A DNA stretch of 64,000 nucleotides from Myxococcota bacterium (GCA_963169915.1 CAUJEM010000126.1:1-64000), one strand, 5' to 3'. Positions 23,288 to 32,247 are shown, counted from the first letter of the stretch. Program-made: numbers and translations. Notes: generated from the letters alone by a model not told the origin.

Positions 23288-23848
23288 ATGGTGGTGCGCA
23301 TGACAGCGAGCACAGCGGCAGGCCCGGAGGACGTCGTCGGCTTCTGGCGGGCGGCGGGGATGGAGAAGTGGTTCGGGAAAGATCCGGCCTTCGATCGGGA
23401 CTTTCGCGAGCGCTTCTTGGCGCTGCACGAGCGCGCGGCGGCGGGCGAGCTGGAGGCTTGGAACGCCAGCCCGGAGGGCGCGCTGGCGCTGATGATCTTG
23501 CTCGATCAGTTCCCGCGCAACGCCTTCCGGGACACGCCGCGCATGTACGCCACGGACGCGCTGGCGCGGCGCTACGCCGACGCTGCCGTGAGCGCGCAGC
23601 TCGATCGCCAGGTCGAGCTGGATTTGCGACGATTCTTCTATCTGCCCTTCTCGCACTCGGAGAGCCTGGTGGACCAAGAGCGCTCGGTGACGCTGCACGA
23701 GGAGCGCCTGGGGAGCCTCGCGCGCTCGGCGCACCACCGCGACATCATCCGGCGCTTCGGGCGCTTCCCACACCGTAACGCCATCCTGGGGCGCACCAGC
23801 AGCGCCGAAGAGCGGGCCTACCTCGAGGCTGGGGGCTTCCAAGGCTGA
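23288..23848 (+). CDS. DUF924 family protein
   Basis: 186 residues (ATG 23288; a second ATG at 23300 is possible). Family hallmarks: VVGFWRAAGMEKWFGKDPAFD at the N-terminus, ALALMILLDQFPRNAFRDTPRMYATD in the middle, and FFYLPFSHSESLVDQERSV near residue 125. FGRFPHRNAILGR then TSSAEERAYLEAGGF close the protein. DUF924 proteins are all-helical cytosolic proteins, distantly TPR-like, found widely and of unknown biochemical role. It is a single gene between the SDR and the convergent GMC oxidoreductase. Confidence 0.9.
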   Translation: MVVRMTASTAAGPEDVVGFWRAAGMEKWFGKDPAFDRDFRERFLALHERAAAGELEAWNASPEGALALMILLDQFPRNAFRDTPRMYATDALARRYADAAVSAQLDRQVELDLRRFFYLPFSHSESLVDQERSVTLHEERLGSLARSAHHRDIIRRFGRFPHRNAILGRTSSAEERAYLEAGGFQG

Positions 23849-23881
23849 GCGGCGCACGGAGGCGCGGCGGGGCGCCGCGTC

Positions 23882-25426
23882 TCACGACCTGGAGCGCGCC
23901 GCGGTGTCCGCCGCCTTGGCCGCGAGCGTGCGCTCGGCCAGGCGCTCGGCCACGTGGGTGGCGAGCGCCATGATGGTCACCTGCGGGTTGACGCCGATGG
24001 GGGTAGGGAAGAGCGAGGCGTCCGCCACGTAGCAGCCCGGTAGATCCCACAGCTCCCCGTCGAGGTTGGTGACCGAGCCGCCGGGGTAGCAGCCCATGGC
24101 GGCCGTGCCCATGATGTGCACCGTCAGCAGCTCCAGCGTGTTGAGCGGGGAGTTCTCCACGCTGATGCGTCGCACCTCGTCCATGGAGCGCACGATGGGG
24201 TGCGTCAGAAACGGCAGCGTGACGTACTCCGCGCCCATGGCGAAGTGCAGCTCCGCGAGCAGCTTGGCGCCCCGCACGAAGCGCTGATGGTCGTAGGCGG
24301 TGATGTCGTAGCGCGGCCAGGCCATCCCGAGCGGGCTGCGCGACACCGTGCCCGTGGAGGAGTCCTCCACCAGCACGCCCGTGGCGACGATCTGGTTGTA
24401 GCGCTTCATCAGCTCCCAAGCGCCGCGCCCCACGCGCGGGATGAGCGCGGCCATGGCGCCCGGCGCGACGTGATTGTCGGCCATCACGATGCCCTCGTCG
24501 TGGAACTCACGCACCTGCCCGTACTGGTTGACGCCCTGCCACGCGCGCACATCGAAGGGATAGACGGCCAGCAGCTTGACGTTCGGGTGGCAGCTGAGGT
24601 TCTTGCCGAGCAGCCCGCTCGGCCGCCCGAGCCCGTGGCGCAAGAGGAGGTAGGGCGTCTGCACCGCGCCGGCCGCCACCACCACGGCGCGCGCTCGCAC
24701 GGTCACCTCGTGGGTGAGCTGGCGCGTGCGCGGATCCACCGCGCGCCCGACGACGCCCACGGCGCGCCCCCGCTCGATGAGCAGCCGCTCGACGCGGAGC
24801 TCCGTGAGGCAGCGCGCGCCAGCCTGGAACGCGCGCGGCAAGTAGCTCACCAGCGTGGACTGCTTGGCGCCGGTGGGGCAGCCGAACACGCAGTTGTTGC
24901 TGCCGACGCAGGCCTCTTGGTTGCGGCGGTTCAGCTCGAAGCGCCAGCCGAGCTTCTTGGCGCCCTCGCACAGGATGCGCCCGGCGTCCCCGACCGAGGT
25001 GGCGTGCTGCGGCTTGGCGTGGATCTGCGCCTCCACACGCTGAAAATGAGGCTCGAGCCGCTCCGGGCCGAGACCGCCGTCCGTGTCCTTCCCCCACTGG
25101 CTCAGCACCTTGTCCGGCGCGCGCCAGGTCATCCCCCCGTTGATGACGGTGCTGCCGCCGACGCAGCGTCCCTCGAGGTAGGGGATGTCCGGCTTGCCAA
25201 ACAGCACCGTGGAGCTGGCGTCGCGGTAGAGCCGCGGCACGCTCTCGGTGGCGTAGGGGCTGAAGCTCTCGGTCGGGAAGTGGCTGCCCTCCTCCACGAA
25301 CACCACGTCGAGCCCCGCGAGCGCCAGCTCCGTGCCGCAGACGCCGCCGCCGGCGCCCGTGCCCACCACCACCACGTCCGCCTGGAGCTGCCGCTGCTGC
25401 TCGTAGTCCTTGAAGCGCAAGATCAT
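23882..25426 (-). CDS. GMC-family oxidoreductase (FAD-dependent alcohol oxidase type)
   Basis: 514 residues from ATG 25426. The start is fixed by a 4-base ATGA overlap with the upstream small gene. The FAD-binding dinucleotide motif is VVVVGTGAGGGVCGTELALAG (start of chain). Then come EEGSHFP, GRCVGGSTVINGGMTWR (the GMC signature 1 region) and CVGSNNCVFGCPTGAKQST. AAGAVQTPYLLLRHG is signature 2, and HIMGTAAMGCYPGGSV and GVNPQVTIMALATHVAERLA form the C-terminal catalytic His/Asn block. Cholesterol oxidases and long-chain alcohol oxidases have this layout. No signal peptide is visible. The preceding small gene probably encodes its partner. Confidence 0.9.
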   Translation of the reverse strand: MILRFKDYEQQRQLQADVVVVGTGAGGGVCGTELALAGLDVVFVEEGSHFPTESFSPYATESVPRLYRDASSTVLFGKPDIPYLEGRCVGGSTVINGGMTWRAPDKVLSQWGKDTDGGLGPERLEPHFQRVEAQIHAKPQHATSVGDAGRILCEGAKKLGWRFELNRRNQEACVGSNNCVFGCPTGAKQSTLVSYLPRAFQAGARCLTELRVERLLIERGRAVGVVGRAVDPRTRQLTHEVTVRARAVVVAAGAVQTPYLLLRHGLGRPSGLLGKNLSCHPNVKLLAVYPFDVRAWQGVNQYGQVREFHDEGIVMADNHVAPGAMAALIPRVGRGAWELMKRYNQIVATGVLVEDSSTGTVSRSPLGMAWPRYDITAYDHQRFVRGAKLLAELHFAMGAEYVTLPFLTHPIVRSMDEVRRISVENSPLNTLELLTVHIMGTAAMGCYPGGSVTNLDGELWDLPGCYVADASLFPTPIGVNPQVTIMALATHVAERLAERTLAAKAADTAARSRS

Positions 25427-26016
25427 GGCGCCGGCTTCTCCTGCGTGGTCTGCTCGAGGGAGCTGACGCCGCCCTGCTTGTCGAGGTGACCGGCGCCGAT
25501 GAGATCCGCGTCCGTGTAGGGCGCTCCCGCGAGCAGCCGGTGCCTGAGCGCGACGCGCTCTTGCAGGAAGGGCAGCGGCGCGTAGCCCATGGCCGCGTGC
25601 ACCTCGTCCTGATCGAAGTACGTGGACAGGATGAGCCCCCGGGGACCGAGCACGATCATGCGCAGCAGCGGCCAAGGGCTCTCCCCCAGCTCGGTGAGCA
25701 GGAGCTCGGCGCGCTCCTTGTCCAAGCGGCCGAGGCGCCGCCAGGCCTTGAAGCGCCAGAGAGGCGCCCAGTCGAGCGCGTAGAGCGTCAGGATGAAGCC
25801 CAGGACGACGGCGCGGGGCATGTAGCGCAGCATCCGGCGCACGTGCTCCTCCATGCGCCGCTCCAGCTCGGGCACGGCCGGCTCGGCGGGGCAGACGGCG
25901 CGGATCACGCCCGCGAGGACGCGCCGGGTCCGGGGGCTCATGGGCAGCGGCTCGGCGAGGGTCCAGCCGTCCTCCGGGTGACGCCCCGCGACGACGGGCA
26001 AGGAGCGAGCGGTCAT
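25423..26016 (-). CDS. Small partner of the GMC oxidoreductase
   Basis: 197 residues from ATG 26016. A TTG 39 nt upstream is in frame but would place the palindrome inside the gene. LPMSPRTRRVLAGVIRAVCPAEP at the N-terminus, a hydrophobic stretch (RAVVLGFILTLYALDW) and STYFDQDEVHAAMGYAPLP near residue 140 match the small proteins paired with membrane-associated GMC oxidoreductases, which resemble gluconate-2-dehydrogenase subunit 3. The role is probably membrane attachment or assembly of the flavoprotein. Its TGA overlaps the ATG of the oxidoreductase gene, so the two are translationally coupled. Expression likely responds to a regulator binding the palindrome at 26017-26031. Confidence 0.7.
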   Translation of the reverse strand: MTARSLPVVAGRHPEDGWTLAEPLPMSPRTRRVLAGVIRAVCPAEPAVPELERRMEEHVRRMLRYMPRAVVLGFILTLYALDWAPLWRFKAWRRLGRLDKERAELLLTELGESPWPLLRMIVLGPRGLILSTYFDQDEVHAAMGYAPLPFLQERVALRHRLLAGAPYTDADLIGAGHLDKQGGVSSLEQTTQEKPAP

Positions 26017-26031
26017 ACTGGTTGAACCAGT
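26017..26031. promoter_or_regulatory. Palindromic operator abutting a start codon
   Basis: ACTGGTT-G-AACCAGT has perfect 7-bp arms about one base and directly touches the ATG of the GMC partner gene. Such short dyads are typical of TetR- or FadR-like repressor sites. With no room for a ribosome site, the transcript would be leaderless or start within the palindrome. Confidence 0.6.
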
Positions 26032-26100
26032 AGGGTGGCTTTTCCCTGGGGTCAAGCTTCGCCGCGGAGCGCGGGGCTTTCCGGATAAACTGCCACGCTA

Positions 26101-26592
26101 GTGCGCACCGTCGCCCAGATCTGGGTCGCGCTCGCGGGCCTCGCGTGGCTCGCCGGCTGCGCGCGCGACGTCGCGCCGCCGCTCGCGCGCGTCGCCGTGC
26201 CGAGGGTCCCCGGCGGGGGCGGGGTCGAGCCGGCTGCGGTGCCGGCGCGCGTCGCACTCGACGGCGTGTGGCGTGAGGGCTTCGAAGGGCGCGAGCGCTG
26301 CGACGACGAGCTGAGCTTCGCGACGGTGTCCGGGACCCTCACGCTCCGCTCGAGCAACTGCGTCGACGGGCGCCCCTACGCGGTCGAGGCGCTGAGCTTC
26401 GATGGTCGCGTGCTCTCGGCCGAGCTGCGCACGAGCTCGGGCACGCGCGTCCGGTATGAGCTCGAGCTCGAGCATCCGGACCTCTTGCACGGTGAGGCCG
26501 AGGTGCTCGCGAGCGACGCCGACGAGGAGGAGTCGCCGCCGCGCTACGAGGTGCGCTGGCGGCGCGTCGGCGTGCCGGCGTACGCTCGGTGA
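26101..26592 (+). CDS. Hypothetical lipoprotein
   Basis: 163 residues, GTG start. The signal peptide has lipobox LAGC (Cys20) after VALAGLAWLAG. About 35 residues of linker are followed by a small beta-rich domain (about 60-163) in which strands alternate with short turns: LDGVWREGFEGRERC, DELSFATVSGTLTLRSSNC, RPYAVEALSFDGRVLSAEL and VRYELELEHPDLLHGEAEV. Two cysteines probably form a disulphide. The pattern resembles lipocalin or META-like barrels, but I cannot assign a family. The gene is divergent from the GMC unit and monocistronic, with a 437-nt region without a clear gene behind it. Confidence 0.65.
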   Translation: MRTVAQIWVALAGLAWLAGCARDVAPPLARVAVPRVPGGGGVEPAAVPARVALDGVWREGFEGRERCDDELSFATVSGTLTLRSSNCVDGRPYAVEALSFDGRVLSAELRTSSGTRVRYELELEHPDLLHGEAEVLASDADEEESPPRYEVRWRRVGVPAYAR

Positions 26593-27029
26593 GCGCCAGG
26601 GGCGCCTCGCGCTGCCGCGCGCTGGACGAGGATCGTTCTCGGGTTATGCTGGAGGCACGCTCAGCGCGGGCGTCCGCCCCAGGATGGTCTGACGGAGGAG
26701 CACCTCCACGCTGCGCGCGCCACCGAAACCCAAGGTTTCCAAGAGAAGCGCCCGACCGAGGCCCATGATGGAAGCCGCTCAGGGCTCTCATGGGTGTCCG
26801 GGGCGTCCGGCTGCTGCCGGAGGAGGAGTGAAGTTCATGCATCCAATGAAGACCCCGAGCCCGGAGGCTCAGCGCTAGGTCACCTCCGGCAAGAGGGATC
26901 GGTGGCGGGTCGAGCCCAGCGGGCTCGGCCCGCCTCTTAATTCGTGGGGCTCCGCGGCTGACGCGATGCGTAGCTCCGTGGGGTGGCGCCGTGGTGGAGC
27001 CGCTACGAGTTCACGGCCATACTGCCGGC
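26593..27029. other. 437-nt region without a clear gene; possible small RNA or micro-ORF unit
   Basis: Contents: TGGACG and TATGCT separated by 16 nt near 26620-26649, a weak sigma-70-like pair pointing right; a 40-codon minus-strand ORF (26644-26766) with host-like codon usage; a strong AGGAGGAG ribosome-site-like sequence (26821-26828) before ATG 26837, which opens a 13-codon reading frame; and a 14-bp hairpin (26904-26934). No match to tmRNA, RNase P RNA or SRP RNA could be seen. It may be a small-RNA gene, a leader peptide, or decayed coding sequence. Confidence 0.3.
26904..26934 (+). terminator. Strong hairpin, likely terminator
   Basis: GGCGGGTCGAGCCC pairs with GGGCTCGGCCCGCC across an AGC loop: 14 bp with one G-U wobble. 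TCTT follows on the plus strand. It insulates the intergenic region from the LeuA-like gene. Confidence 0.5.
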
Positions 27030-28304
27030 ATGTCTGCCGACCACGCCGCCACCCAAGCAGAGCTCATCTACGACTGGAACGAGATCGCGCGTAAGGGGCG
27101 CATCATCCCCCCGAGCATCCAGTTCTTCGACGAGACGCTGCGCGATGGGCTCCAGAACCCATCGGTGAGTGATCCCAAGATCGAAGACAAGCTCGAGCTC
27201 TTGCACCTGATGGACAAGCTCGGCATCCACGAGGCCGACATCGGGCTGCCCGGCTCGAGCCCGCGCGCCTTCGACGACTGCCTGCGCCTCTGCCAGGAGG
27301 TCGTGTCGAGCAAGCTGAAGATCCGCGTGGCCGCCGCGGGGCGCACCATGGCCAGCGACATCCTGCCCATGGTGGAGCTGTCCCAGCGCGCTGGCATCCC
27401 GGTGGAGGTGTATGCCTTCGTCGGCTCGAGCCCCATCCGCGCCTACGCCGAGGCGTGGGAGCTCGACAAGATCAAGCGCCTGAGCGCGGAGGCGGTGGAC
27501 CTCGCCGTGAAGCACGGCCTGCCCATCTGCTACGTGACCGAGGACACCACGCGCTCGCGCCCCGAGGTGCTCAGCGAGCTGTTTCGGCTCGTCATCCAGC
27601 ACGGCGCCAGCCGCGTCGCGCTGTGCGACACCGTGGGTCACGCCACGCCGGACGGCGTCGCCAACCTCGTCAGCTTCACGCGCGCCATCATCGCGGGCCA
27701 AGGCGCCGAGGTGGGCATCGACTGGCACGGCCACAATGATCGCGGGCTCGGGCTGGTCAACGCCATCTGGGCGCTGGAGCACGGGGCGGACCGCGTCCAC
27801 GGCACGGCGCTGGGCATCGGGGAGCGCGTGGGCAACGCGGCGATGGAGCTCATCCTGCTCAACCTCAAGCTGCTCGGCCTGCTCGAACACCAAGATCTCA
27901 GCCACCTGCTCCAGTACTGCCAGGTCGCCGCGCGCGCCGTCGGCTGGAGCGTCCCCATCAACTACCCGCTGGTCGGCCGCGACGCCTTCCGCACGGCCAC
28001 GGGCGTCCACGCCGCCGCCATCATCAAGGCGCAAGCCAAGGGCGACGCGTGGCTGGCGGACCGCATCTACAGCGGCGTGCCGGCCGGCATGTTCGGGCGT
28101 GAGCAGGAGATCTGCATCGGCTTCATGAGCGGCGCCTCCAACGTCACCTACTGGCTCAAGCAGCGCGGCATCACGCCGAGTGACGCGCTGGTGAAGGCCA
28201 TCTTGCAGCGCGCCAAAGAGGTGGACCACATCCTCACCGAGGAGGAGGTGCTGGCGGTCGTCAACGCCCCGCAGCCGTCCGCCGCGCCCGCGCCCCCAGC
28301 GTGA
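27030..28304 (+). CDS. DRE-TIM metallolyase of the 2-isopropylmalate synthase family
   Basis: 424 residues from ATG 27030, with CATACT 6 nt upstream. DETLRDGLQNPSV near residue 32 carries the metal Asp. IDWHGHNDRGLGLVNAIWALE carries the two metal His. VHGTALGIGERVGNAAMELI is the signature second block of LeuA, homocitrate synthase and citramalate synthase. FRTATGVHAAAIIKA supplies the second-domain His. The C-terminal LeuA allosteric domain is absent and the protein ends in a short Ala/Pro tail. The enzyme condenses acetyl-CoA with a 2-oxoacid, or acts as an HMG-CoA-lyase-like cleaver; the exact substrate is not readable. The following alcohol-dehydrogenase fragment starts at its stop codon. 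Confidence 0.8.
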   Translation: MSADHAATQAELIYDWNEIARKGRIIPPSIQFFDETLRDGLQNPSVSDPKIEDKLELLHLMDKLGIHEADIGLPGSSPRAFDDCLRLCQEVVSSKLKIRVAAAGRTMASDILPMVELSQRAGIPVEVYAFVGSSPIRAYAEAWELDKIKRLSAEAVDLAVKHGLPICYVTEDTTRSRPEVLSELFRLVIQHGASRVALCDTVGHATPDGVANLVSFTRAIIAGQGAEVGIDWHGHNDRGLGLVNAIWALEHGADRVHGTALGIGERVGNAAMELILLNLKLLGLLEHQDLSHLLQYCQVAARAVGWSVPINYPLVGRDAFRTATGVHAAAIIKAQAKGDAWLADRIYSGVPAGMFGREQEICIGFMSGASNVTYWLKQRGITPSDALVKAILQRAKEVDHILTEEEVLAVVNAPQPSAAPAPPA

Positions 28305-28537
28305 TGCGTGTCCGCCCGATCGGCGCCTTGGGCGAGCCGCTCGAGCTGCGGCGGGTGCCGGAGCCGGCGCCCGCCGCTCACGAGCTGCGGGTGCGCGTCG
28401 AGGCGGCGGGCCTCCGTCACTCGGACGTCCACTATCGCTCCGGCATCGCCAGCGCCGCGCGCCGCCCGATCACGCCGGGGCACGAGGTGGCCGGCGTCAG
28501 CGACGCGCTCGGAGAGGGGGTCATTCCGCGGCGGTGA
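28304..28537 (+). pseudogene. Truncated zinc-type alcohol dehydrogenase (GroES domain start only)
   Basis: 77 residues. The ATG overlaps the stop of the LeuA-like gene (TGATG). The sequence opens exactly like MDR alcohol dehydrogenases: GEPLELRRVPEPAPAAHELRV, RVEAAGLRHSDVHYRSG and ITPGHEVAGVSDALGEGV. After LGEGV the expected GDRV and zinc-ligand segments are missing in every frame and a stop follows. The usual catalytic Cys in the GxCHSD motif is Arg. This is a relic of an operon partner cut off by the junction with the giant-protein array. Confidence 0.75.
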
Positions 28538-28567
28538 CGCCGCTACCTCTGCCCTCCCCGGCTGTAG

Positions 28568-28573
28568 TAGCCT
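28568..28573 (+). promoter_or_regulatory. -10-like TAGCCT 7 nt before giant gene 2
   Basis: TAGCCT, then GCGCGCC, then ATG 28581; no Shine-Dalgarno sequence. The same hexamer precedes the fourth paralogue. Confidence 0.4.
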
Positions 28574-28580
28574 GCGCGCC

Positions 28581-31500
28581 ATGTCGCTCGGCTCTCTCAA
28601 GCTGCTCGGCGCCATCTCCTGCGTGGCCATGACCGGAGCCCTGCAGGGCTGCGGCAGCGGTGAGACGCGCGGCCATGAGGGCAGCCCGCCTCCTCCAACC
28701 GCGCCATCGAGCCCGAGCCTCCCGCCGCTGCCTCCGGTGGTCGAAGCGTCTCCGCTGAGTCTCCAGCAGAGCGAGGGCTCGCTGGACCCACGGTACCATT
28801 TTCAGCCCAACGGCGCGCGCGTCATCGAAGCGCGACCGACCGCGGCGCTGCCCTTCTCTGTGACGTTTGGCCTGGGCGGCACGACGCTGAGCCACGGCGG
28901 AGCGGCCCTGCGAGCGGCCTTCGAGCTGAGCTTCTTTGGGTGCGATGGCGCGAGCAATCAACTAGGCGCCGCGCCGGACCCGGTCCCGCGCCTGGGCGAT
29001 CGGCCCAACCGCGTCGAGCGCATCCATGAGACGTTGAGCGGCAGCTTGCGGGAGTGGTTCGTCAACGGTCCCCTCGGTCTCGAACAGGGCTTCACGGTCC
29101 TCGCTCCTCCCTGTACCGAGCGAGACGCGGCCAAGCTGGCCGTGCTCGAGCTCGTGGTCGACGGCCTCAGGCCAGCACCACTAGCGCCGACGGATCCCGA
29201 GCGCACGACCGCGGTCGAGCTCGTCGACGACGCGGGGAACGTCAGGCTGCGCTACGCTGGGCTCGCGGTGACGGACCGAGCCGGCCGGACGCTGCCTGCG
29301 CTGATGCTGCCGCAAGGGCAGCGCATCACGCTGAAGTTCGACCTCGAAGGGGCGCTGTTTCCGGTCACCGTGGACCCGGTGTGGGCAGCGCTTCGGGAGC
29401 CACGGGCCAGCGGCGTCACGGGCTCTGCGGCCTTCGGCAGCGCGATCGACGCCTCCCCCGACACCGCGCTGATCAGCGCGCCGGATCTCAAGGCGTCCAC
29501 CGGGGCGGTCTACGTCTACCGACGCTCGGACAACCGCTTCATCGAGCAGGCCAAGCTCGAGGCCACTGACGGCGCCACCGGGGATCGCTTCGGGGCAGCG
29601 GTCGCGCTCGACGGTGACACGGCGCTCGTCGGCGCCAGCACCGCCAAGCCCAACGGCCTGCTGTCGGCCGGCGCGGCCTACCTCTTCTCCCGCAGCGGCG
29701 GCGCTTGGACCCAGCAGCAGAAGCTGGTCGCGAGCTCCCCGTCGGAGAAGGCCTTCTTCGGTAAGACGGTCGCGCTCCTCGGTGACACCGCCTTCGTCGG
29801 TGCCTACGGCGCCAACGGCGACACGGGCGCCGTCTACGTGTTCACCAAGACGGGCAGCAGTTGGATCGAGCGAGCGCAGCTCACCGCGAGCGACGCCAGC
29901 GCTGGCGCGAGGTTCGGCTACGCGATCTCTCCTTACGGCAATGAGGTGCTGATCGGCGCGTTCACCGCTGCGGTCGGCGCCAATCCCCAGCAAGGCGCCG
30001 CCTACCTGTTTCAGGGGAGCGGCAGCTCGTGGACGCAGACCGCGAAGCTCTTGGCTCCCGACGGCAGCTACTACGACGGCTTCGGGAACGCGCTCACGCT
30101 GGGTGCCGACAGCGCGTTGATCGGCGCGGTCTGGGGCCCACAAGGGCACGCCCGCGGGGCGACCTATGTGTTCTCGAAGAGCGGCGCCAATTTCACCTAC
30201 GTCGAGAAGCTAGAGCCCTCGAGCGCCAGCGACAGCCAGTACTTCGGCTTCGCCCTGAGCCGCCTCGGTGACCGCCTCGTCATCGGCGCCCCCAGGACCA
30301 CCTTTCCTGGCGCCGCCGAGGGGGCGATCTACATCCACTCGAAGCAAGGCACGAGCTGGGGTGCCGCCAGCCGGACGATGGTGCCAGCCGCCGGCAGCGG
30401 CGCCTTCGAGCTTGGCCATGCGGTGAAGGTGGTCACGGACAACCTCGTCTTGGTCGGCGCTCCTTACGCTGGCTCGCTCCAAGGGTACGTGTACACCTTC
30501 CTCTACGCCAATCAGAACGGCTCCCGGTGCGCCTCCAACGGCGACTGCATCTCCAACAGCTGCGTCGATGGACTCTGCTGCTCGGGGCCGTGCGGCGGAA
30601 GCTGCTCGGCGTGCACGGTCGCCCGAGGAGCGGCCCAAGATGGCGTCTGCACCTTCTTCTCGCCGGACAGCGCCGCCGGCTTGGCCTGCGCCCCCCAGAG
30701 CTGCACGGGCTCGAGCGTCGACTGCGCCCCATGCGCCAGGGATGGCGAGTGTCCAGCGGACACCTACTGCGCCGCGGACGGCAGCTGCAGGCGACGTGAA
30801 GACGCGGGCAAGAGCTGCGACCCCGCGGCCGGGAGGGACTGCAAGGAGGCTGGCTGCCGAGTGTGCCGGAGCGGACATTGCGTCGAGGGCGTCTGCTGTG
30901 ACGCCGAGTGTGACCAGCCCTGCGGCAGCTGTCTCGCCAGCAAGACCAACCAGCGCGACGGTCTCTGCGCGCCGATCGCGGCGGGGACGGATCCCGATCA
31001 GGAGTGCCCGAAAGACGGCCTGGAGAACGGCTGCGGCGCCGATGGACTGTGCAGCGGCGACTACGCCTGTCGCTCGTTCGCTCCGGTCGGCGCCGCCTGT
31101 GGCGACAACGTCTGCGTGAACAACCTGCTGTCCGGCCTCCAGTGCGACGGTAGAGGCGGCTGCGCCGAAGGGCTCGGCACCTCCTGCAGTCCCTATCGCT
31201 GCGCCAGCGACGGCAAGAGCTGCGAGACCTCGTGTCGCTCCAGCGCCGACTGCGCGTCACCGGAGGACTACTGCTCTGACCAGGGTCAGTGCCTCCGTCA
31301 GCACGACGAAGGCCAGGCGTGCGCGCGCAATGTCCAGTGCCTATCGCGGCACTGCGTGGACGGGGTCTGCTGTGACAGCGCCTGCGATGGGCAGTGCGAG
31401 GCCTGCAACCAGAGCGGTCGAGCTGGCCGCTGCGTCCCAGTCGTCGGCGACCCGGTCGGCGACCGTCAGCGTTGCAGTGATGGTGATGTCTGCGGAGGCA

Positions 31501-32138
31501 CCTGCAACGGCGGGGACCGTACGGCCTGCGCGATGCCGAGCAGCGGCACGAGCTGCGGAGTGGCGAGCTGCTTGGGCGACCACAGCGTGCCGCCAGGGAG
31601 CTGTGACGGGAACGGGAGCTGCACGCCGTCGGCCAGGGTCAGCTGCATCCCTTACACCTGCGACGCCGTGACGGGTCAGTGCCTGGTGAGCTGCTCGACC
31701 GACGGCGACTGCGCCGCTGGCAGCGTCTGCAACTTGGCCCAGGCGCGCTGCGTCGTCGTCGCCAACACCTGCAAGGACGCCACCACCGTCGTGACCCCAG
31801 GCGGCGCCGAGGTCAGCTGCGCGCCTTATCGCTGCGCGGCTGGAGCCTGCCGCGACAGCTGCAGCCGTGAACTCGATTGTACCGAAGGTTACCGCTGTCG
31901 CGCGGCGCGCTGCGTGACGGACGACGCCAGCGGTGGGGCAGCGGGCACCGACGCGGGGGCAGCGGGCACCGACGCGGGGGTGGACGGCGGGCCTCCCTCC
32001 AGCGCCACCGAAGATCGCGCAGGCTGCGGCTGTAAGCTGGGGGGGGCAGGGCGCCGCGACCATCGGCTCCTGCTGGTCGGTGGCCTCGTCATCGCGGGGC
32101 TGGCGGCGCGACGGCGTGGGCGCCGCGCCGCTCGGTAG
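28581..32138 (+). CDS. Giant FG-GAP/Cys-rich surface protein with MYXO-CTERM tail (paralogue 2)
   Basis: 1185 residues. Signal peptide with lipobox-like LQGC (Cys24); Pro/Ser linker; beta-rich domain with EWFVNGPLGLEQGFTV and LFPVTVDPVWA; seven FG-GAP-like repeats (about 275-643), for example FGAAVALDGDTALVGA; Cys-rich region (about 648-1112) with CVDGLCCSGPCGGSCSAC, CVEGVCCDAECDQPCGSC and TCKDATTVVTPGG. A short Gly/Asp linker, with the sequence AAGTDAG twice, leads to the sorting signal AGCGCK, hydrophobic helix and RRRGRRAAR. Unlike paralogue 1 it has almost no glycine stalk. It is the first of three tandem copies. Function, probably recognition or adhesion, is inferred from the propeller and the anchoring. 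Confidence 0.85.
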   Translation: MSLGSLKLLGAISCVAMTGALQGCGSGETRGHEGSPPPPTAPSSPSLPPLPPVVEASPLSLQQSEGSLDPRYHFQPNGARVIEARPTAALPFSVTFGLGGTTLSHGGAALRAAFELSFFGCDGASNQLGAAPDPVPRLGDRPNRVERIHETLSGSLREWFVNGPLGLEQGFTVLAPPCTERDAAKLAVLELVVDGLRPAPLAPTDPERTTAVELVDDAGNVRLRYAGLAVTDRAGRTLPALMLPQGQRITLKFDLEGALFPVTVDPVWAALREPRASGVTGSAAFGSAIDASPDTALISAPDLKASTGAVYVYRRSDNRFIEQAKLEATDGATGDRFGAAVALDGDTALVGASTAKPNGLLSAGAAYLFSRSGGAWTQQQKLVASSPSEKAFFGKTVALLGDTAFVGAYGANGDTGAVYVFTKTGSSWIERAQLTASDASAGARFGYAISPYGNEVLIGAFTAAVGANPQQGAAYLFQGSGSSWTQTAKLLAPDGSYYDGFGNALTLGADSALIGAVWGPQGHARGATYVFSKSGANFTYVEKLEPSSASDSQYFGFALSRLGDRLVIGAPRTTFPGAAEGAIYIHSKQGTSWGAASRTMVPAAGSGAFELGHAVKVVTDNLVLVGAPYAGSLQGYVYTFLYANQNGSRCASNGDCISNSCVDGLCCSGPCGGSCSACTVARGAAQDGVCTFFSPDSAAGLACAPQSCTGSSVDCAPCARDGECPADTYCAADGSCRRREDAGKSCDPAAGRDCKEAGCRVCRSGHCVEGVCCDAECDQPCGSCLASKTNQRDGLCAPIAAGTDPDQECPKDGLENGCGADGLCSGDYACRSFAPVGAACGDNVCVNNLLSGLQCDGRGGCAEGLGTSCSPYRCASDGKSCETSCRSSADCASPEDYCSDQGQCLRQHDEGQACARNVQCLSRHCVDGVCCDSACDGQCEACNQSGRAGRCVPVVGDPVGDRQRCSDGDVCGGTCNGGDRTACAMPSSGTSCGVASCLGDHSVPPGSCDGNGSCTPSARVSCIPYTCDAVTGQCLVSCSTDGDCAAGSVCNLAQARCVVVANTCKDATTVVTPGGAEVSCAPYRCAAGACRDSCSRELDCTEGYRCRAARCVTDDASGGAAGTDAGAAGTDAGVDGGPPSSATEDRAGCGCKLGGAGRRDHRLLLVGGLVIAGLAARRRGRRAAR

Positions 32139-32247
32139 CGACCATCGCCCGCGCCGCTCGAGCGCCGCCTCGAGCCCCACCCGAGGGTGTCCCTCGCTGG
32201 GCGTCCGCGCCTTCGACCACGGGTTCGCTGGCTGCCAGCTTCGAGGC

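Noticed and set aside
26593-27029. tmRNA, RNase P RNA or SRP RNA in the intergenic region
   Set aside because: None of the conserved sequence blocks of these RNAs could be found on either strand.
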